Positions 26,685 to 36,006 of a stretch of 64,000 bases of DNA are shown piece by piece (position 1 is the stretch's first letter; every line of letters begins with the position of its first letter). The stretch lies in the NCBI RefSeq assembly GCF_015356825.1, contig NZ_JAACYW010000030.1:1-64000 (forward strand), given 5' to 3'. The position numbers and the translations under genes were made by a program. The notes below the pieces were generated by a model. The model saw only the letters and a program-made list of their open reading frames with translations. It had not been told where the DNA came from and searched no databases. The stretch comes from Catenulispora rubra (GTDB lineage Bacteria > Actinomycetota > Actinomycetes > Streptomycetales > Catenulisporaceae).

Positions 26685-26714
26685 CCCCAGGTCAAGCTTC
26701 TGACCTGGGGTTTT
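26685..26714 (+). terminator. rho-independent terminator after the tRNA fragment
   Basis: A perfect 10-bp stem, CCCCAGGTCA (26685-26694) and its complement (26701-26710), with a 6-nt loop and TTTT. It begins 9 nt after the tRNA-like end, as expected for a former tRNA downstream flank. The following 26715-27066 holds nothing recognisable. Confidence 0.8.
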
Positions 26715-27066
26715 CCGTTCGACTGCCTCATTCGGGTGCACGCCATACACGCGAAGTTCCCGTGTCCGGGGCGAATCTGGGGCGATCCGCGTAATGATGG
26801 CTAACCGTTGAAGCCCAGGCCAAAGGCGGTGGCGACCCTCTGATTTCGGCGTTTGTCGGGGGCAGGTGTGGGGCGCGAACACAGAGAGTCGCGGGCTTCT
26901 CAGCCGCCGCGGGTGCCTGTGAGTGCCGCCGCGGTCCGATCCGTTCTGTTGTATGGCGCGGCGCCACGCTGCCTGTCGCTGTGGCGTCGCCGACGAGGGT
27001 TGAACCTGCCGACAACGTAAAGCGTTCATTGCATAAACGGGCAATTCCTTGAAAAGGGGAACGGCA

Positions 27067-28608
27067 ATGAACGGGATCGTGTTCAAGCGCTGTGGGTGCT
27101 CGACGGTGGTGCGTAACGGGACGGCGAGCCCGTGCGGAGGCCGGACGGCCGGATCCGGCGTCGTGGGCTGAACCGCAGCTGCCCGCAGCTGATCGATGCG
27201 GACGGGTCGTGGAGCGCCGTGCACGGCAGTTGGTACTTCCAGCTCCAGGACCCGGCCACGTCAAATGGCCATTTCCGGCGTGGCGGCGATGCCAGCCGCC
27301 AGGAAGCGGAGCAGGCGTTGGCGGCGGTACGGGAGTTGCTGGTTTGTGCACGCCAGGCCGCCGATCCGGTGGCGGCTCGGCTCGCGATCTGCCAGGCGGT
27401 GCATGCTGCGATCACGCGCGGCGCTGCCGGACGTCGACCGGGTACGGGAGCGGCTGCGGCGTGGTCTGACGCCGACGGTGTCGCTGTGGGTCGGACAGTG
27501 GCTGACCATGTGGCTGGCCGAACGTACGGATCTGCGGCCGGCTACCCGGTTGGACTACTCCGGCTTGATCGCCCGGCACCTGCTCCCGGCGCTCGGGGAC
27601 ATCCCGCTGGAGGAACTGCGGCCGGAGCAAGTGCGGGCCGTGTTGGCCGGGGTGGGTGCCGAGGCTCGCGAAATCCGTGCGGCTAGTCAGCGGCGGCGCG
27701 CGGTCATAGACACTGCCCGGGCCGCCTGGCGCGCCCATGACAGCGCCGCCGCCCGGGCGGCGCGTCAGCAGCTGGCGGCGCTGCCGCCTTTCCGGCGTCC
27801 GGCTGGGGCATCAACGGTGCAGCAGGTGCGGGCGGTGTTGCGCTCTGCTTTGTCGGAGGCGGTGCGTCGGGAGTTGGTGACGGTCATTGTGGCCAAGCTG
27901 GTCAGGCTGCCCGCGCCGCCGCGGGCCAGACCACTTGAGTGGACTCCGTCTCGCGTCGCCGCCTGGCGGAAGACCGGGAGGCGTCCGTTGCCGGTGATGG
28001 CGTGGACCCCGGCCCAGACCAGCGCTTTCCTCGGATGCGTGGCCGGGCACCGGTTGCGCGCCCTGTTCACGCTGCTGGCCTATACCGACTGCCGGCGGGG
28101 CGAGGCCTGCGGGCTGCACTGGATCGATGTCGACTTCCGGCGGCGCGAGGCCGCGGTCAGCACGCAGTTGTGCCGTATCGGCACCGAGACGGTCGAGGGC
28201 CCGCCGAAGACTGATGCCGGTGTCCGAACCCTAGCCCTGGCCAAGGTCCTGCATGCGGCGCTGGTCGCACAGCGCAACGCCCAGCGGGTCGAACGCCGCG
28301 CCGCTGGCGTCGCTTGGATCGATACCGGGCGTGTGTTCGCCAAGCCTGACGGCTCCGAACTGAATCCCGCCGAGGTCAGCGATGTCTTCGACCGTCTGGT
28401 CCGTGACAAGGGGCTGCCGCCGATCCGGCTGCACGACCTCAAACATGGTGCCGCCACCGACGCCCTGGATGCCGGGGTCCCGGTCAAGGTGGTGTCCGAC
28501 ATGCTCGGCCACTCCAGCACCACCGTCACCCTGGACCTGTACGCCACGGACACCGACAGATCCCGACACGCAGCCGCTGACGCCATCGCCCACCGGCTGG
28601 AAGGGTGA
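27067..28608 (+). pseudogene. tyrosine-type site-specific integrase with two compensating frameshifts
   Basis: The integrase of the element bounded by the tRNA fragments. Translation begins at ATG 27067 (MNGIVFKRCGCSTVV, the Cys-rich start usual for actinobacterial integrases). It moves to another frame from about 27130 (GSWYFQLQDPATSNG, RRGGDASRQEAEQAL) and returns to the first frame near 27420 (LPDVDRVRERLRRGL). From there the SAM-like core-binding and catalytic domains are continuous to 28608. Catalytic residues are visible: Arg in TDCRRGEACGLHW, the HDLKHGAA box, GHSSTTVTLDLY with the nucleophile Tyr. Reading from GTG 27196 alone gives a 470-aa protein with a scrambled N-terminus. It is inactive unless these are sequencing errors. 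Confidence 0.75.
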
Positions 28609-28784
28609 ACGACACCGGGCATCCGGACGGCAACGCACCGAGCCAGCCCCTGCATGCAGTCGTTGGATCTGTGTCCTGACACGGTGGGGTTGATGACTGC
28701 GCCAGTTCCCAGTGGAGGTCTGGCCGGTCCGGAATCCGGGCCGTTCGTCCCATCGCGGGTTCGATCGGGTGGGACAATTCACCG

Positions 28785-30341
28785 GTGAGTAGCCGTCGCA
28801 AAGCCAACCGTTCGCTGAAGATCACGCATCGCCGGGAGGACGCGGCTTCGGCTGTCCCGGGCTGTCGATGTGCGGTGTGCGATGGAGGGAACGCCTCACT
28901 ACGCCGGGCCTTCGCACCCGGCCTGGAGGACCTTTCCGGGATCGACGCCGCCGATGAGTTGGAGGCGGCGTGTTCGACATTGTTCGGGGTGATGTCGCTC
29001 AGCGTCGGTGACGAGGGTTTGCACGGCTGGACACAGGTCGTGTTGCCGATGCTGCGGCGGCGTGGCACGCCGCAGGCGGCAGCGGTGATGTGCACGATCG
29101 GCGCACTGGGCGGCGGCGAGATCGAGCAGTCGGTCGAGGCGGAACTCGAGCGTCTGGCCGCGGACGGGATCCGGCCCCCTGCCTGGGTACACGCGCTGCA
29201 ATCGCCGGTGACGGCCGGCGACCTTCGCGCCTACGAGGATCCCGACGGTTCGACCTGGCTGTTGGCCGGGCGCCTGTCCCGGGCCGGAACCAAGGCGGGA
29301 ATCGTGCTGGCGGTCGACCCCGAGGACTGCGGCGCGTTGGAGGACGTGTGGATGGTGGAAGGCGACGCATTCGTGGACGTGCTGGCGCGGATGCGCAGTC
29401 TCGGACAGCGCACCGGAGCGCCGCTGGCCGAGGTGACGCTTGACGCGATGGAGTGGCGGTGGCGGGCCGAGGCGGCGATGGACGCCCGGGAGGTGCACGA
29501 TGCCGATGATGCCGATGACGTGGTCGATGTGTTCGAGGAGTTGTCCAACGCCGAAGGTGACGGTCCCGGCTGGCGGGCGATGGCGGCGATGCTGAGGTTC
29601 TGGATCGGGCAGCTGCCCGAATCCGGCAAGCCGAAGCCGCCACACGGCGACGAGGGCGACGGACCTCTGGCCAAGCTGCGAGGGATGTTCGCAGCCGGGG
29701 CGTATGGGAATATGGCGTCGGCGCTGGCACCGTATGGGCCGAAGCGGCCGGCCGCCATCGAACTGCCGACCCGGCGCAAGAAGTCCGACGGTCCGGCACC
29801 GGTCTACCGGCTGCGGGTGGACCTGCGCGGGGCCAAGCCCCCCATCTGGCGGCGACTGGAAGTCGCCGGCGACACCACCCTGGCCGAGCTACACCGCATC
29901 TTGCAGATCGCGTTCGGCTGGGACGACTGCCACATGCACTGCTTCGAGACGGACTTCGGTACGTTCGGCATCCCCGACCCCGACCTCGGCCATCGTGCGG
30001 AACAAGGCGCCACGCTGGAACAAGTCCTCGCCGAGAACGGCAAGATGACCTACACTTACGACTTCGGCGACAGCTGGGACCACATCATCACAGTGGAGTC
30101 CGTCACTCCCCTGGCCGAAGGCGTCGCCTACCCGCGCTGCACTGGCGGCCGCCGTGCCGCCCCACCGGAGGACTGCGGCGGAATCTGGGGCTACGAAGCA
30201 CTGTGCGAAATCCTCGCCGACCCCGAAGACGAGCAGCACGCCGAACGACTGGAATGGCTCGGCCTGGACGACGCCTCCGAGTTCGATCCTGCGGCGTTCG
30301 ACCTGGCCGAGACCGACCGGCTGCTGTGCGCTGGAAGGTGA
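28785..30341 (+). CDS. plasmid pRiA4b ORF-3-like protein
   Basis: A 518-aa protein. The C-terminal part (about 340-515) is the pRiA4b ORF-3 family domain: VYRLRVDLRGAKPPIWRRLEV, LAELHRILQIAFGWDDCHMHCF, TYTYDFGDSWDHIITVE, CTGGRRAAPPEDCGG. This family is common on plasmids and insertion elements and its function is unknown. The N-terminal 330 residues include CRCAVCDGGN, a possible metal knuckle, and an alpha-rich region with an acidic stretch. GTG 28785 is the start, with a weak GGGTGGGA upstream. It is cargo of the integrated element, with no obvious partner. Confidence 0.75.
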   Translation: MSSRRKANRSLKITHRREDAASAVPGCRCAVCDGGNASLRRAFAPGLEDLSGIDAADELEAACSTLFGVMSLSVGDEGLHGWTQVVLPMLRRRGTPQAAAVMCTIGALGGGEIEQSVEAELERLAADGIRPPAWVHALQSPVTAGDLRAYEDPDGSTWLLAGRLSRAGTKAGIVLAVDPEDCGALEDVWMVEGDAFVDVLARMRSLGQRTGAPLAEVTLDAMEWRWRAEAAMDAREVHDADDADDVVDVFEELSNAEGDGPGWRAMAAMLRFWIGQLPESGKPKPPHGDEGDGPLAKLRGMFAAGAYGNMASALAPYGPKRPAAIELPTRRKKSDGPAPVYRLRVDLRGAKPPIWRRLEVAGDTTLAELHRILQIAFGWDDCHMHCFETDFGTFGIPDPDLGHRAEQGATLEQVLAENGKMTYTYDFGDSWDHIITVESVTPLAEGVAYPRCTGGRRAAPPEDCGGIWGYEALCEILADPEDEQHAERLEWLGLDDASEFDPAAFDLAETDRLLCAGR

Positions 30342-30364
30342 CGTACCTCATCGCGCCCGGTAGT

Positions 30365-30394
30365 TGCACTTGACTGCATGTGCACTTGAGTGCA
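30365..30394. promoter_or_regulatory. tandem operators of the toxin-antitoxin operon
   Basis: TGCACTTGACTGCA (30365-30378) and the perfect 6-2-6 palindrome TGCACTTGAGTGCA (30381-30394) are 16 bp apart, just before the toxin ATG. This is the usual arrangement for autorepression by an HTH antitoxin or toxin-antitoxin complex. They probably overlap the promoter. Confidence 0.7.
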
Positions 30395-30404
30395 CAATCG
30401 CTAT

Positions 30405-30812
30405 ATGCGCATCGCCAACTCCAAAGAGTTCGACACCTGGTTTGACGCGCTCATCGCGGCCGCCGCCGAGGGCGACCAACTCAGCTCGGTGAAGCTCGGC
30501 CTGGTGGCGGCGGAGCTCGCGGTGCTGCGGGCACTGGACGGCCCACCGATGCCCGAGGAGGAGACCGCGGACCTGAAGCGGGTGCGCCAGTCGGGCAAGT
30601 ACACGGTGTGGCGGGTCAGCCATCCGTATCAACCCGGCGTCGCGATCCGCCTGATCTGCTGGTTTCCACCGGACACCAAGATCGTCGTGGCGGCGTTGTC
30701 CGCCGGCGACAAGGGAAGAATCGGCGACGTCTGGTACAACTCGGTCGGCCCACGCGCCGATGCGATCATCGAGCAATGGAAGAGGGAGGTCCGCTATGAC
30801 CGCGAAGCCTGA
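30405..30812 (+). CDS. HigB/RelE-superfamily toxin (Gp49-like)
   Basis: A 135-aa toxin-type protein starting MRIANSKEFDTWFDALI, with the family's central strands (DLKRVRQSGKYTVWRVSHPYQPGVAIRLICWF) and a late Lys/Trp/Tyr-containing end. Such proteins are ribosome-dependent mRNA endonucleases in type II systems. The ATG at 30405 is chosen because the alternative GTG at 30390 lies inside the operator; the mRNA may be nearly leaderless. It overlaps the antitoxin gene by 17 nt, toxin first, as in HigBA. Cargo of the integrated element, where it could favour retention. Confidence 0.8.
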   Translation: MRIANSKEFDTWFDALIAAAAEGDQLSSVKLGLVAAELAVLRALDGPPMPEEETADLKRVRQSGKYTVWRVSHPYQPGVAIRLICWFPPDTKIVVAALSAGDKGRIGDVWYNSVGPRADAIIEQWKREVRYDREA

Positions 30813-31191
30813 GTCCCGCCCGCTCGGCGGCGGGTTCGTGGACGCCACCGACAAGATCGACGCACTGCTCGCCCAGCCGGAGATCGCCGCCTTCATCGAG
30901 GCCGAACGGCCAGCCCGCGCGGCCATGAACGCGGCCTTCGCCCTCAACCTCGCCAAGGTCCGCGAGGCGGTCGGTCGCACCCAGAAGCAGCTCGCCGAGC
31001 AGATGGGCCGCGACGTCAGCGGAGTGTCGAAGATGGAGGGGCGGCACGACATGCTGCTGTCGACCCTCGCCCAATACCTGGTGGCCGCCGGAGTCGACGC
31101 CGCCGCGATCACCGTGACCGTCAAAGGCGTGGACTACTCCTTCGACCTGGCCCAGATCGACGCTCCCGAGCGCGCAATACAGGATGCCTAG
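30796..31191 (+). CDS. HigA-like XRE-family antitoxin
   Basis: A 131-aa protein with a Cro/C1-type helix-turn-helix at about 55-110 (LAKVREAVGRTQKQLAEQMGRDVSGVSKMEG). It is preceded by a helical region (IDALLAQPEIAAFIEAERPARAA) and followed by VTVKGVDYSFDLAQ. A GGGAGG site lies 7 nt before the ATG, inside the toxin gene. It should neutralise the toxin and repress the operon through the tandem palindromes. Confidence 0.82.
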   Translation: MTAKPESRPLGGGFVDATDKIDALLAQPEIAAFIEAERPARAAMNAAFALNLAKVREAVGRTQKQLAEQMGRDVSGVSKMEGRHDMLLSTLAQYLVAAGVDAAAITVTVKGVDYSFDLAQIDAPERAIQDA

Positions 31192-31428
31192 CGCAAGCGA
31201 GCCGCAGAAGATGCTGGCGCGCGTTTGAAAGCAGGCGTGGACGGCACGATACTCAGCAGCACGCTGCGGTCGAGTCCGGGAACGGTCCGGGAACGGACGT
31301 CCCGACACCGGCCGACACTGCGCGGCATAGTGAGTTCGACCCCGGGTCGAGAGGGTTGGAGAAGCTGACACTCGGCGGCACGACATGGCGCAGAACCTTT
31401 ATCTAAGCCCGTTGCGACCAATCCGCTG

Positions 31429-31468
31429 CGGATCAGAAGATTAGGGGTTCGAATCCCTTCGTGCGCAC
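31429..31468 (+). repeat. tRNA 3'-half fragment, attachment-site copy 2
   Basis: A second copy of the tRNA 3' half, from CTGCGGATCAGAAG through the T-arm to GTGCGCAC, again without a 5' half. With copy 1 at 26636 it bounds a 4.8-kb segment containing the integrase, the pRiA4b-like gene and the toxin-antitoxin pair. Because neither copy has an intact tRNA, the true tRNA gene may lie farther left and the two copies may be right ends of tandem elements. Confidence 0.78.
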
Positions 31469-31473
31469 TCATG

Positions 31474-31903
31474 TTAGGCACATGAACTGCAGGTCAAAAC
31501 CCCTCCACCATCGCAAGTGGGGGGCTTTTGCGTGTCCCTTTCCGAGACTGGTCTCATTTCTTGTCCCAGTAGGGCTCTTCCTTCGCCACGCCCGTAGCGA
31601 CCTCCAGAAGGACCAGCACTGTTGGCCCGATGACCCTTTATGGTGCTGTACCCCGCCGCCATAGGCGCGATCTCCTCCACCCATCGCGTGATCAGCTGTT
31701 TCACTGCCGGCACATGACCAGTCTTGCGCAGGAAGCCGTTCCGCCCGCTGCCTGCGGGGCATCTTCTTCGCAGGATTCTTCTCCTGCTCGCCGCTCGGCG
31801 CGGTTGGGATGTCCTGTAAAAGCTCCGGCGGCATGAACGTGACCGGTGCAGCCTTCGGCTTCGGCCGTCGTCCAAGTCGTGGCTCGTCCGGGTCACCACT
31901 CAT
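31474..31903 (-). pseudogene. possible degenerate gene after the second tRNA fragment
   Basis: Two overlapping minus-strand frames each look coding over part of their length. One starts MSGDPDEPRLGRRPKPKAAP and has good character for about 50 residues. The other carries the middle part (VPAVKQLITRWVEEIAPMAAGYS). A frameshift near 31740 would join them. No family recognised. The first part could equally be a basic low-complexity chance frame. Confidence 0.3.
31500..31528 (+). terminator. terminator-like hairpin after the second tRNA fragment
   Basis: CCCCTCCAC (31500-31508) pairs with GTGGGGGG (31517 onward, one G-U pair) around an 8-nt loop, followed by CTTTTG. It lies about 30 nt after the tRNA-like end. 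The following 31904-32135 holds nothing recognisable. Confidence 0.6.
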
Positions 31904-32135
31904 CTTCCGGGCGATGTAGCACGCGCGAGCCGCTGGGCTTCGGGGTCGGGTCAGTCATGATTTGCCCCTAGCTGCAGGTCAGATGGCGCCTTTCAGCTCT
32001 TTCATCCTTTTTTTGTAGCCCCCCGGCGATCCACACGGTCGCGGGACGGCCGGCGCCGATACAACCGCCCTGCTGTCCGTCAGACACGACGCAGGAACGT
32101 TCCACGTGCATCACGTCGAAGGAAGATGCAGTCTG

Positions 32136-32551
32136 ATGTTGGCAGGCGACACGCACCTCGTCCTTAGCCGTGTCTCTTCCCGCTCCACTGTCCTCGGCCC
32201 CGGCGTCCGCGCTGCGGTGTGGGTCCACGGCTTGCCCCCTGCGGTGCGTCGGCTGCGTCGCGTCGGAGGACCTCCCTTTCGAGGGCGGGGAGCGGCGCGA
32301 GACGGACAGTCTCGCCGCCGAACTCAATGTCCTGTCGCCGGGAATCAGTGGTCTGGCCTTTTTCGGCGGCGAGCCGATGGCGCAGGCCGCGGCACGGAAC
32401 CGCCGCGCAGCGGGAACTGGTCAGTCGCCTCGGCATCCTCGGCGGCGGCCCTTATCCGGCCCGGCGCCACGCCAACCTGTTGTGGCGCGGTTCGGCGAAC
32501 CAGCGGCTGTGCCGGCCGCCGGAGCGGTCCTCACCGCTCCCGTCGCGCTGA
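32136..32551 (+). pseudogene. radical-SAM activase (NrdG-like, single 4Fe-4S domain) remnant
   Basis: The frame opens at ATG 32136 with LGPGVRAAVWVHG, typical of short activase-type radical-SAM proteins. An extra T near 32234 shifts the frame just before the cluster motif CPLRCVGC (CX3CX2C). The second frame continues VASEDLPFEGG ... SGLAFFGGEPMAQAA, then breaks near 32390. A third frame carries the C-terminal part (RLGILGGGPYPARRHANLLWRGSANQRL) to the stop at 32551. The middle of the protein is also missing. The gene sits just upstream of the kinase/phosphatase operon, facing the same way, so it may once have been part of that system. Confidence 0.75.
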
Positions 32552-32615
32552 ATGCGCCCAATGGCCCTTTCCGCATCGCACGGCGAAGGCAGTACCTCAA
32601 TAGAAGGGGAACACA

Positions 32616-33860
32616 GTGTCGGGCAGTCCCAAGTACACAACGGCTGGTCTGTACGCCCAGGCGGCGGCTGTGGCGGCTGCCGCCCGGCGGGCGCGCGAGG
32701 CGGCTCGGCGCGCGGCCGAAGCGGCGGCGCGGCAGGCCTACCTGCGGCAGCGGGCTCAGCAGTTCGTCGATCGGCTGGCCGATGTCGTCGCGCGGCTGGA
32801 CCTGCTCGATGCGGACGCTCGGCAGGTCGGGGTGTCGGCGGCTGTGCAGACCGTCCGCGGGGAGGCCGGTGAGGCCGCGAGGCGGCTGCGTGGGGCGGCG
32901 ACCGAGGACGCGGTCGCGTTCGGCGACCGTGTCATTGTCGATTTGGAGACCCGGGTCGCGCAGCTGGTGCAGTCCGTGACCGCGGGCCTGGCCCGCAAGC
33001 AGCGTCAGGATGCGGTCGCCGCGGTGCGTGCGCAGCTGGCTGCGGCGTCCGCGCGTGTGGCCTTCGATCCGGCGGGTGCCGGGGAGGTCGACGGGATGCT
33101 GACCCGCGCCGACTCGGCCGCGACCGATGCGGCTTTCGCCACCGCCTTCGGCGCCCTGACGGCCCGGGTGGCCGGGCACCTGGCGGCGGCGGCCGGGCAC
33201 CAGGCCGCGTTCGAGCGGACCCGGGATGCGGCGCGGCAGGAGACCGAGCGGCTCAAGCGCCTGCTGGACGAGGCCGGCGAGGCCGGGTTGGACCTGCCCG
33301 GGGCGCGGCCCGCGCGGTCCGCGGCGCAGCGGCTGCGGCAGGCCCTGAGCGGCGGGTGGCCGGGGGCGGGGGCGTTGTCGTCCGCGGATGCCGATCTGCG
33401 CAAGCTCCACACGGCCAACGGCGCGCTGGAGACCGAGCTCGAGGAATGGATGCGGCGGCTCGACCGGGCCGCCGCCGTCGCCGCGGCGGTGGTCGCCGCC
33501 GCGCCGCGCGCCGGGCTGCGCGTCGTGCCCGGCAGCTTCGTCCGCGAACGCGGCCACCTGATGTTCCGGACGACGCGCACCGACGACGAGTCGACGCTCG
33601 ACATCGACGTCGCCGCGGCGGAGGGCGACAAGGTGTCGGTCGGCTACCACGGCACCGGTACCGACTTCCGGACCGAACTCACCACCGACGGCCAGGAGAA
33701 GCGCTGCGACCTGACCGCCGAGATCCTCACCCGGCTGCACACCGAGCTCGCCGCCGAGGGCGTGGGCACCGACGGACTGCACTGGGAGGGCAAACCCATC
33801 CGGGAGACCAAGACCCACCAGGTCCGGACCCCGCAGAAGCCGAGGGAGCGTCAGCAATGA
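32616..33860 (+). CDS. Ala/Arg-rich coiled-coil protein, first gene of the kinase-phosphatase operon
   Basis: A 414-aa protein. The first 290 residues are almost entirely helical, rich in Ala, Arg and Glu, with long coiled-coil character (AAAVAAAARRAREAARRAAE, then two further helical blocks). Residues 300-400 form a compact alpha/beta domain (LRVVPGSFVRERGHLMFRT, STLDIDVAAAEGDKVSVGYHG, DLTAEILTRLHTELAAEG). No enzyme motif. GTG 32616 follows an AGAAGGGGA site. The stop overlaps the next ATG by 4 nt, so it is co-translated with the AAA+ protein, probably as an adaptor or scaffold for it. No named family recognised. Confidence 0.72.
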   Translation: MSGSPKYTTAGLYAQAAAVAAAARRAREAARRAAEAAARQAYLRQRAQQFVDRLADVVARLDLLDADARQVGVSAAVQTVRGEAGEAARRLRGAATEDAVAFGDRVIVDLETRVAQLVQSVTAGLARKQRQDAVAAVRAQLAAASARVAFDPAGAGEVDGMLTRADSAATDAAFATAFGALTARVAGHLAAAAGHQAAFERTRDAARQETERLKRLLDEAGEAGLDLPGARPARSAAQRLRQALSGGWPGAGALSSADADLRKLHTANGALETELEEWMRRLDRAAAVAAAVVAAAPRAGLRVVPGSFVRERGHLMFRTTRTDDESTLDIDVAAAEGDKVSVGYHGTGTDFRTELTTDGQEKRCDLTAEILTRLHTELAAEGVGTDGLHWEGKPIRETKTHQVRTPQKPRERQQ

Positions 33861-35914
33861 GCGTCGTACCGGGGGCCGAGATGCCGGGCGCGAGGGCTGA
33901 AGTCTCCGCCTCACGTACCTCCGCGGGCGCCGAGGGCCTGGACGACGGCCCCCAGAACTCGTCCTGGGTGGAGCGGGCCGCCGCGGAGATACGCCGCGGC
34001 CGGCACCTGATCCTGCACGGCAACATCCACGACCTGGTGCTGTACCACGGCGAGTACCGGCCGCTGGAGGACGTGCTGGCACTCCTGCTGACCCGCCTCG
34101 GGTACGACATGGTCGGGTTCTACGACCCGATCGACCACATCCGGGTCCGGGCCGACGAGGACCTGACGCGGTTCACCCGGCACGCCGAACCCGCCGAGGA
34201 CCGCACCCAGGACCGGCCCGATGACCGGCTCCAGGACCGGCCCGGCGGCGAGCGGCGTCGCGACGAGGCGCACAGCCCCGGCGACCGGCGCGGTGACGTG
34301 AGCCGGAACGGCGACGGCCGACGCACGTCCACCGGCCGGCTTGGCGCCATCGACCGGCAGCTCGGCTCGGCCGTCGACACCGCGCCGAAGCCCCGCTACG
34401 AACGCCCGCAGGCGGCGTTGGCCGCGATCCGCCGGGTACTCGCGCAGGGGCGCGAGCCGGCGGCGTTCGTCATCGGATTCGCCGACCTGATCCTGTTCGA
34501 CCCCGACCACCACGATCCGGCCGACCGGCAGCTGCTGGGCGTGGTGAAGAAGGCCATGCTGGAGGCCGCCGAGATCAACTACCGGCGCAATCTGCTGATC
34601 CTGCTGGTCGGCGACCTGACCACGGTGCCCGAGTGGCTGTACCGGGACCAGCCCTTCGTGCAGCCGGTCGAGGTGCTGCGGCCGACGACCCAGGAGCGCG
34701 GGGCCTATCTCAGAGTCCTGGAGACGCGGTTCCACGAGGCCGCCGAGCTGGACGCGGAATCCGTCGAGCGCAGCGTCCGGACCCTGGCCAACCTCACCGA
34801 CGGCATGGCCCTGACCGAGCTGGACGGCCTGTGGCGCACCAGCCGCTCGCAGCGGATCTCGCTGGCCGAACCGCGCAAGCTGGTCAACCGGACCAGGTTC
34901 GGCCGGCAGAGCGACCCCTGGACCGCGCAGCGCGGCCGGGACCCCGACGAGGCCCACGAGCGCCTGCGGAACCGGGTCATCGGGCAGGACGCCGCGGTGG
35001 AGCGGGTCACGCGCGCGCTGTCGGCGGCCGGGCTCGGCATCGACTTCGCCGCCGACCCCCACAGCCCCGAAGCACGCCCCAAGGGCGTGTTCTTCTTCGT
35101 CGGGCCCACCGGTGTCGGCAAGACCGAGCTGGCCCGCGCGCTCAGTGAGCTCGTGTTCGACGACGAGGCGGCGATGTGCCGCTTCGACATGTCCTCCTTC
35201 TCCGAGCCCCACAACGCGGAGCGGTTCTACGGCGCACCTCCCGGCTACGTCGGCCACGAGCGCGGCGGCGAGCTGACCAACCTCATGCACCAGCGGCCGT
35301 TCAGCGTGCTGCTCTTCGACGAGGTCGAGAAGGCCCACGAGTCGATCTTCGACAAGTTCCTGCAGGTGTTGGAGGACGGCCGCCTGACCGACGGTCTGGG
35401 CCGCACGGCCTACTTCTCGCAGAGCCTGATCATCTTCACCTCGAATCTCGGCGCGGACTCGATCTACCACGCGGTGCAGGACGGGGACCAGGCCGACCTG
35501 CCGCCGTACAGCCAGGTGGCCGCGCACTTCGAGCACGAGGTGCGCCGGCACTTCACCGAAACGCTGCGACGCCCGGAGCTTCTGGGCCGGCTCGGCGACG
35601 GGATCGTGTCGTTCGACATCGTGCGCCCCGAGCACGTACCGGCGATCGTCCGGAAGTTCATCCGCTACCTGGTGCGCAACGCCGCACGCCGGCAGGTGCA
35701 CCTGGAGGTGGACGAGCAGGCCGTCGTCGGGCTGGTGTCGCGCGCCATGCAGGACCCGGCGGTGGCGGCGCTCGGCTACCGGCAGGTGCCGGCCATCCTC
35801 ACGCGCGCGCTGCGGGACCCGCTGGTGCGGGCCGTCACCGAGCGGGGAGCCGGCGGGTTCTTCCGGGCCGAGGTCCCGGACGGGGCCGACGTCGCGACGA
35901 TCGTGCGGATGTAG
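33857..35914 (+). CDS. ClpA/ClpB-like AAA+ ATPase with degenerate N-terminal AAA module
   Basis: A 685-aa protein. The C-terminal half is a ClpB-D2-type AAA+ module: IGQDAAVERVTRAL, Walker A GPTGVGKTE (about 416-424), pore-loop-like YGAPPGYVGHE, Walker B VLLFDEVEKAH (about 485-495), sensor-1 IFTSNLGA, and a C-terminal small domain. The N-terminal half has an AAA-like fold outline (LILHGNIHDLVL, AFVIGFADLILFDP, LLILLVGDLTTVPEWL) but no Walker A, so it is probably non-hydrolysing. Between them lies an Asp/Arg-rich disordered insert (about 110-175). It is likely an unfoldase or remodeller acting on the co-encoded proteins. No ClpP-binding loop was identified. It overlaps the coiled-coil gene by 4 nt. 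Confidence 0.85.
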   Translation: MSVVPGAEMPGARAEVSASRTSAGAEGLDDGPQNSSWVERAAAEIRRGRHLILHGNIHDLVLYHGEYRPLEDVLALLLTRLGYDMVGFYDPIDHIRVRADEDLTRFTRHAEPAEDRTQDRPDDRLQDRPGGERRRDEAHSPGDRRGDVSRNGDGRRTSTGRLGAIDRQLGSAVDTAPKPRYERPQAALAAIRRVLAQGREPAAFVIGFADLILFDPDHHDPADRQLLGVVKKAMLEAAEINYRRNLLILLVGDLTTVPEWLYRDQPFVQPVEVLRPTTQERGAYLRVLETRFHEAAELDAESVERSVRTLANLTDGMALTELDGLWRTSRSQRISLAEPRKLVNRTRFGRQSDPWTAQRGRDPDEAHERLRNRVIGQDAAVERVTRALSAAGLGIDFAADPHSPEARPKGVFFFVGPTGVGKTELARALSELVFDDEAAMCRFDMSSFSEPHNAERFYGAPPGYVGHERGGELTNLMHQRPFSVLLFDEVEKAHESIFDKFLQVLEDGRLTDGLGRTAYFSQSLIIFTSNLGADSIYHAVQDGDQADLPPYSQVAAHFEHEVRRHFTETLRRPELLGRLGDGIVSFDIVRPEHVPAIVRKFIRYLVRNAARRQVHLEVDEQAVVGLVSRAMQDPAVAALGYRQVPAILTRALRDPLVRAVTERGAGGFFRAEVPDGADVATIVRM

Positions 35915-36006
35915 AGGGCCGTGACGGTGTCCGACGTGTCCGTCAAGAAGACACCAGGACAAGTGCGTCTCGCCCCGGCATCGGCCGGACGGAAGGGGAA
36001 TCGGCG

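Noticed and set aside
26682-27351. Minus-strand frames before the integrase
   Set aside because: Arg/Pro-rich translations without start signals, partly antisense to the integrase N-terminus.
31188-31481. Minus-strand frame containing EGIRTPNLLIRS
   Set aside because: This is the well-known false peptide from the antisense of a tRNA end, not a gene.
35176-36006. N-terminal extension of the GAP1-like frame across the ClpB-like gene
   Set aside because: The extension is an out-of-frame shadow of the AAA+ gene; ATG 36007 has a good ribosome-binding site and a sensible N-terminus.
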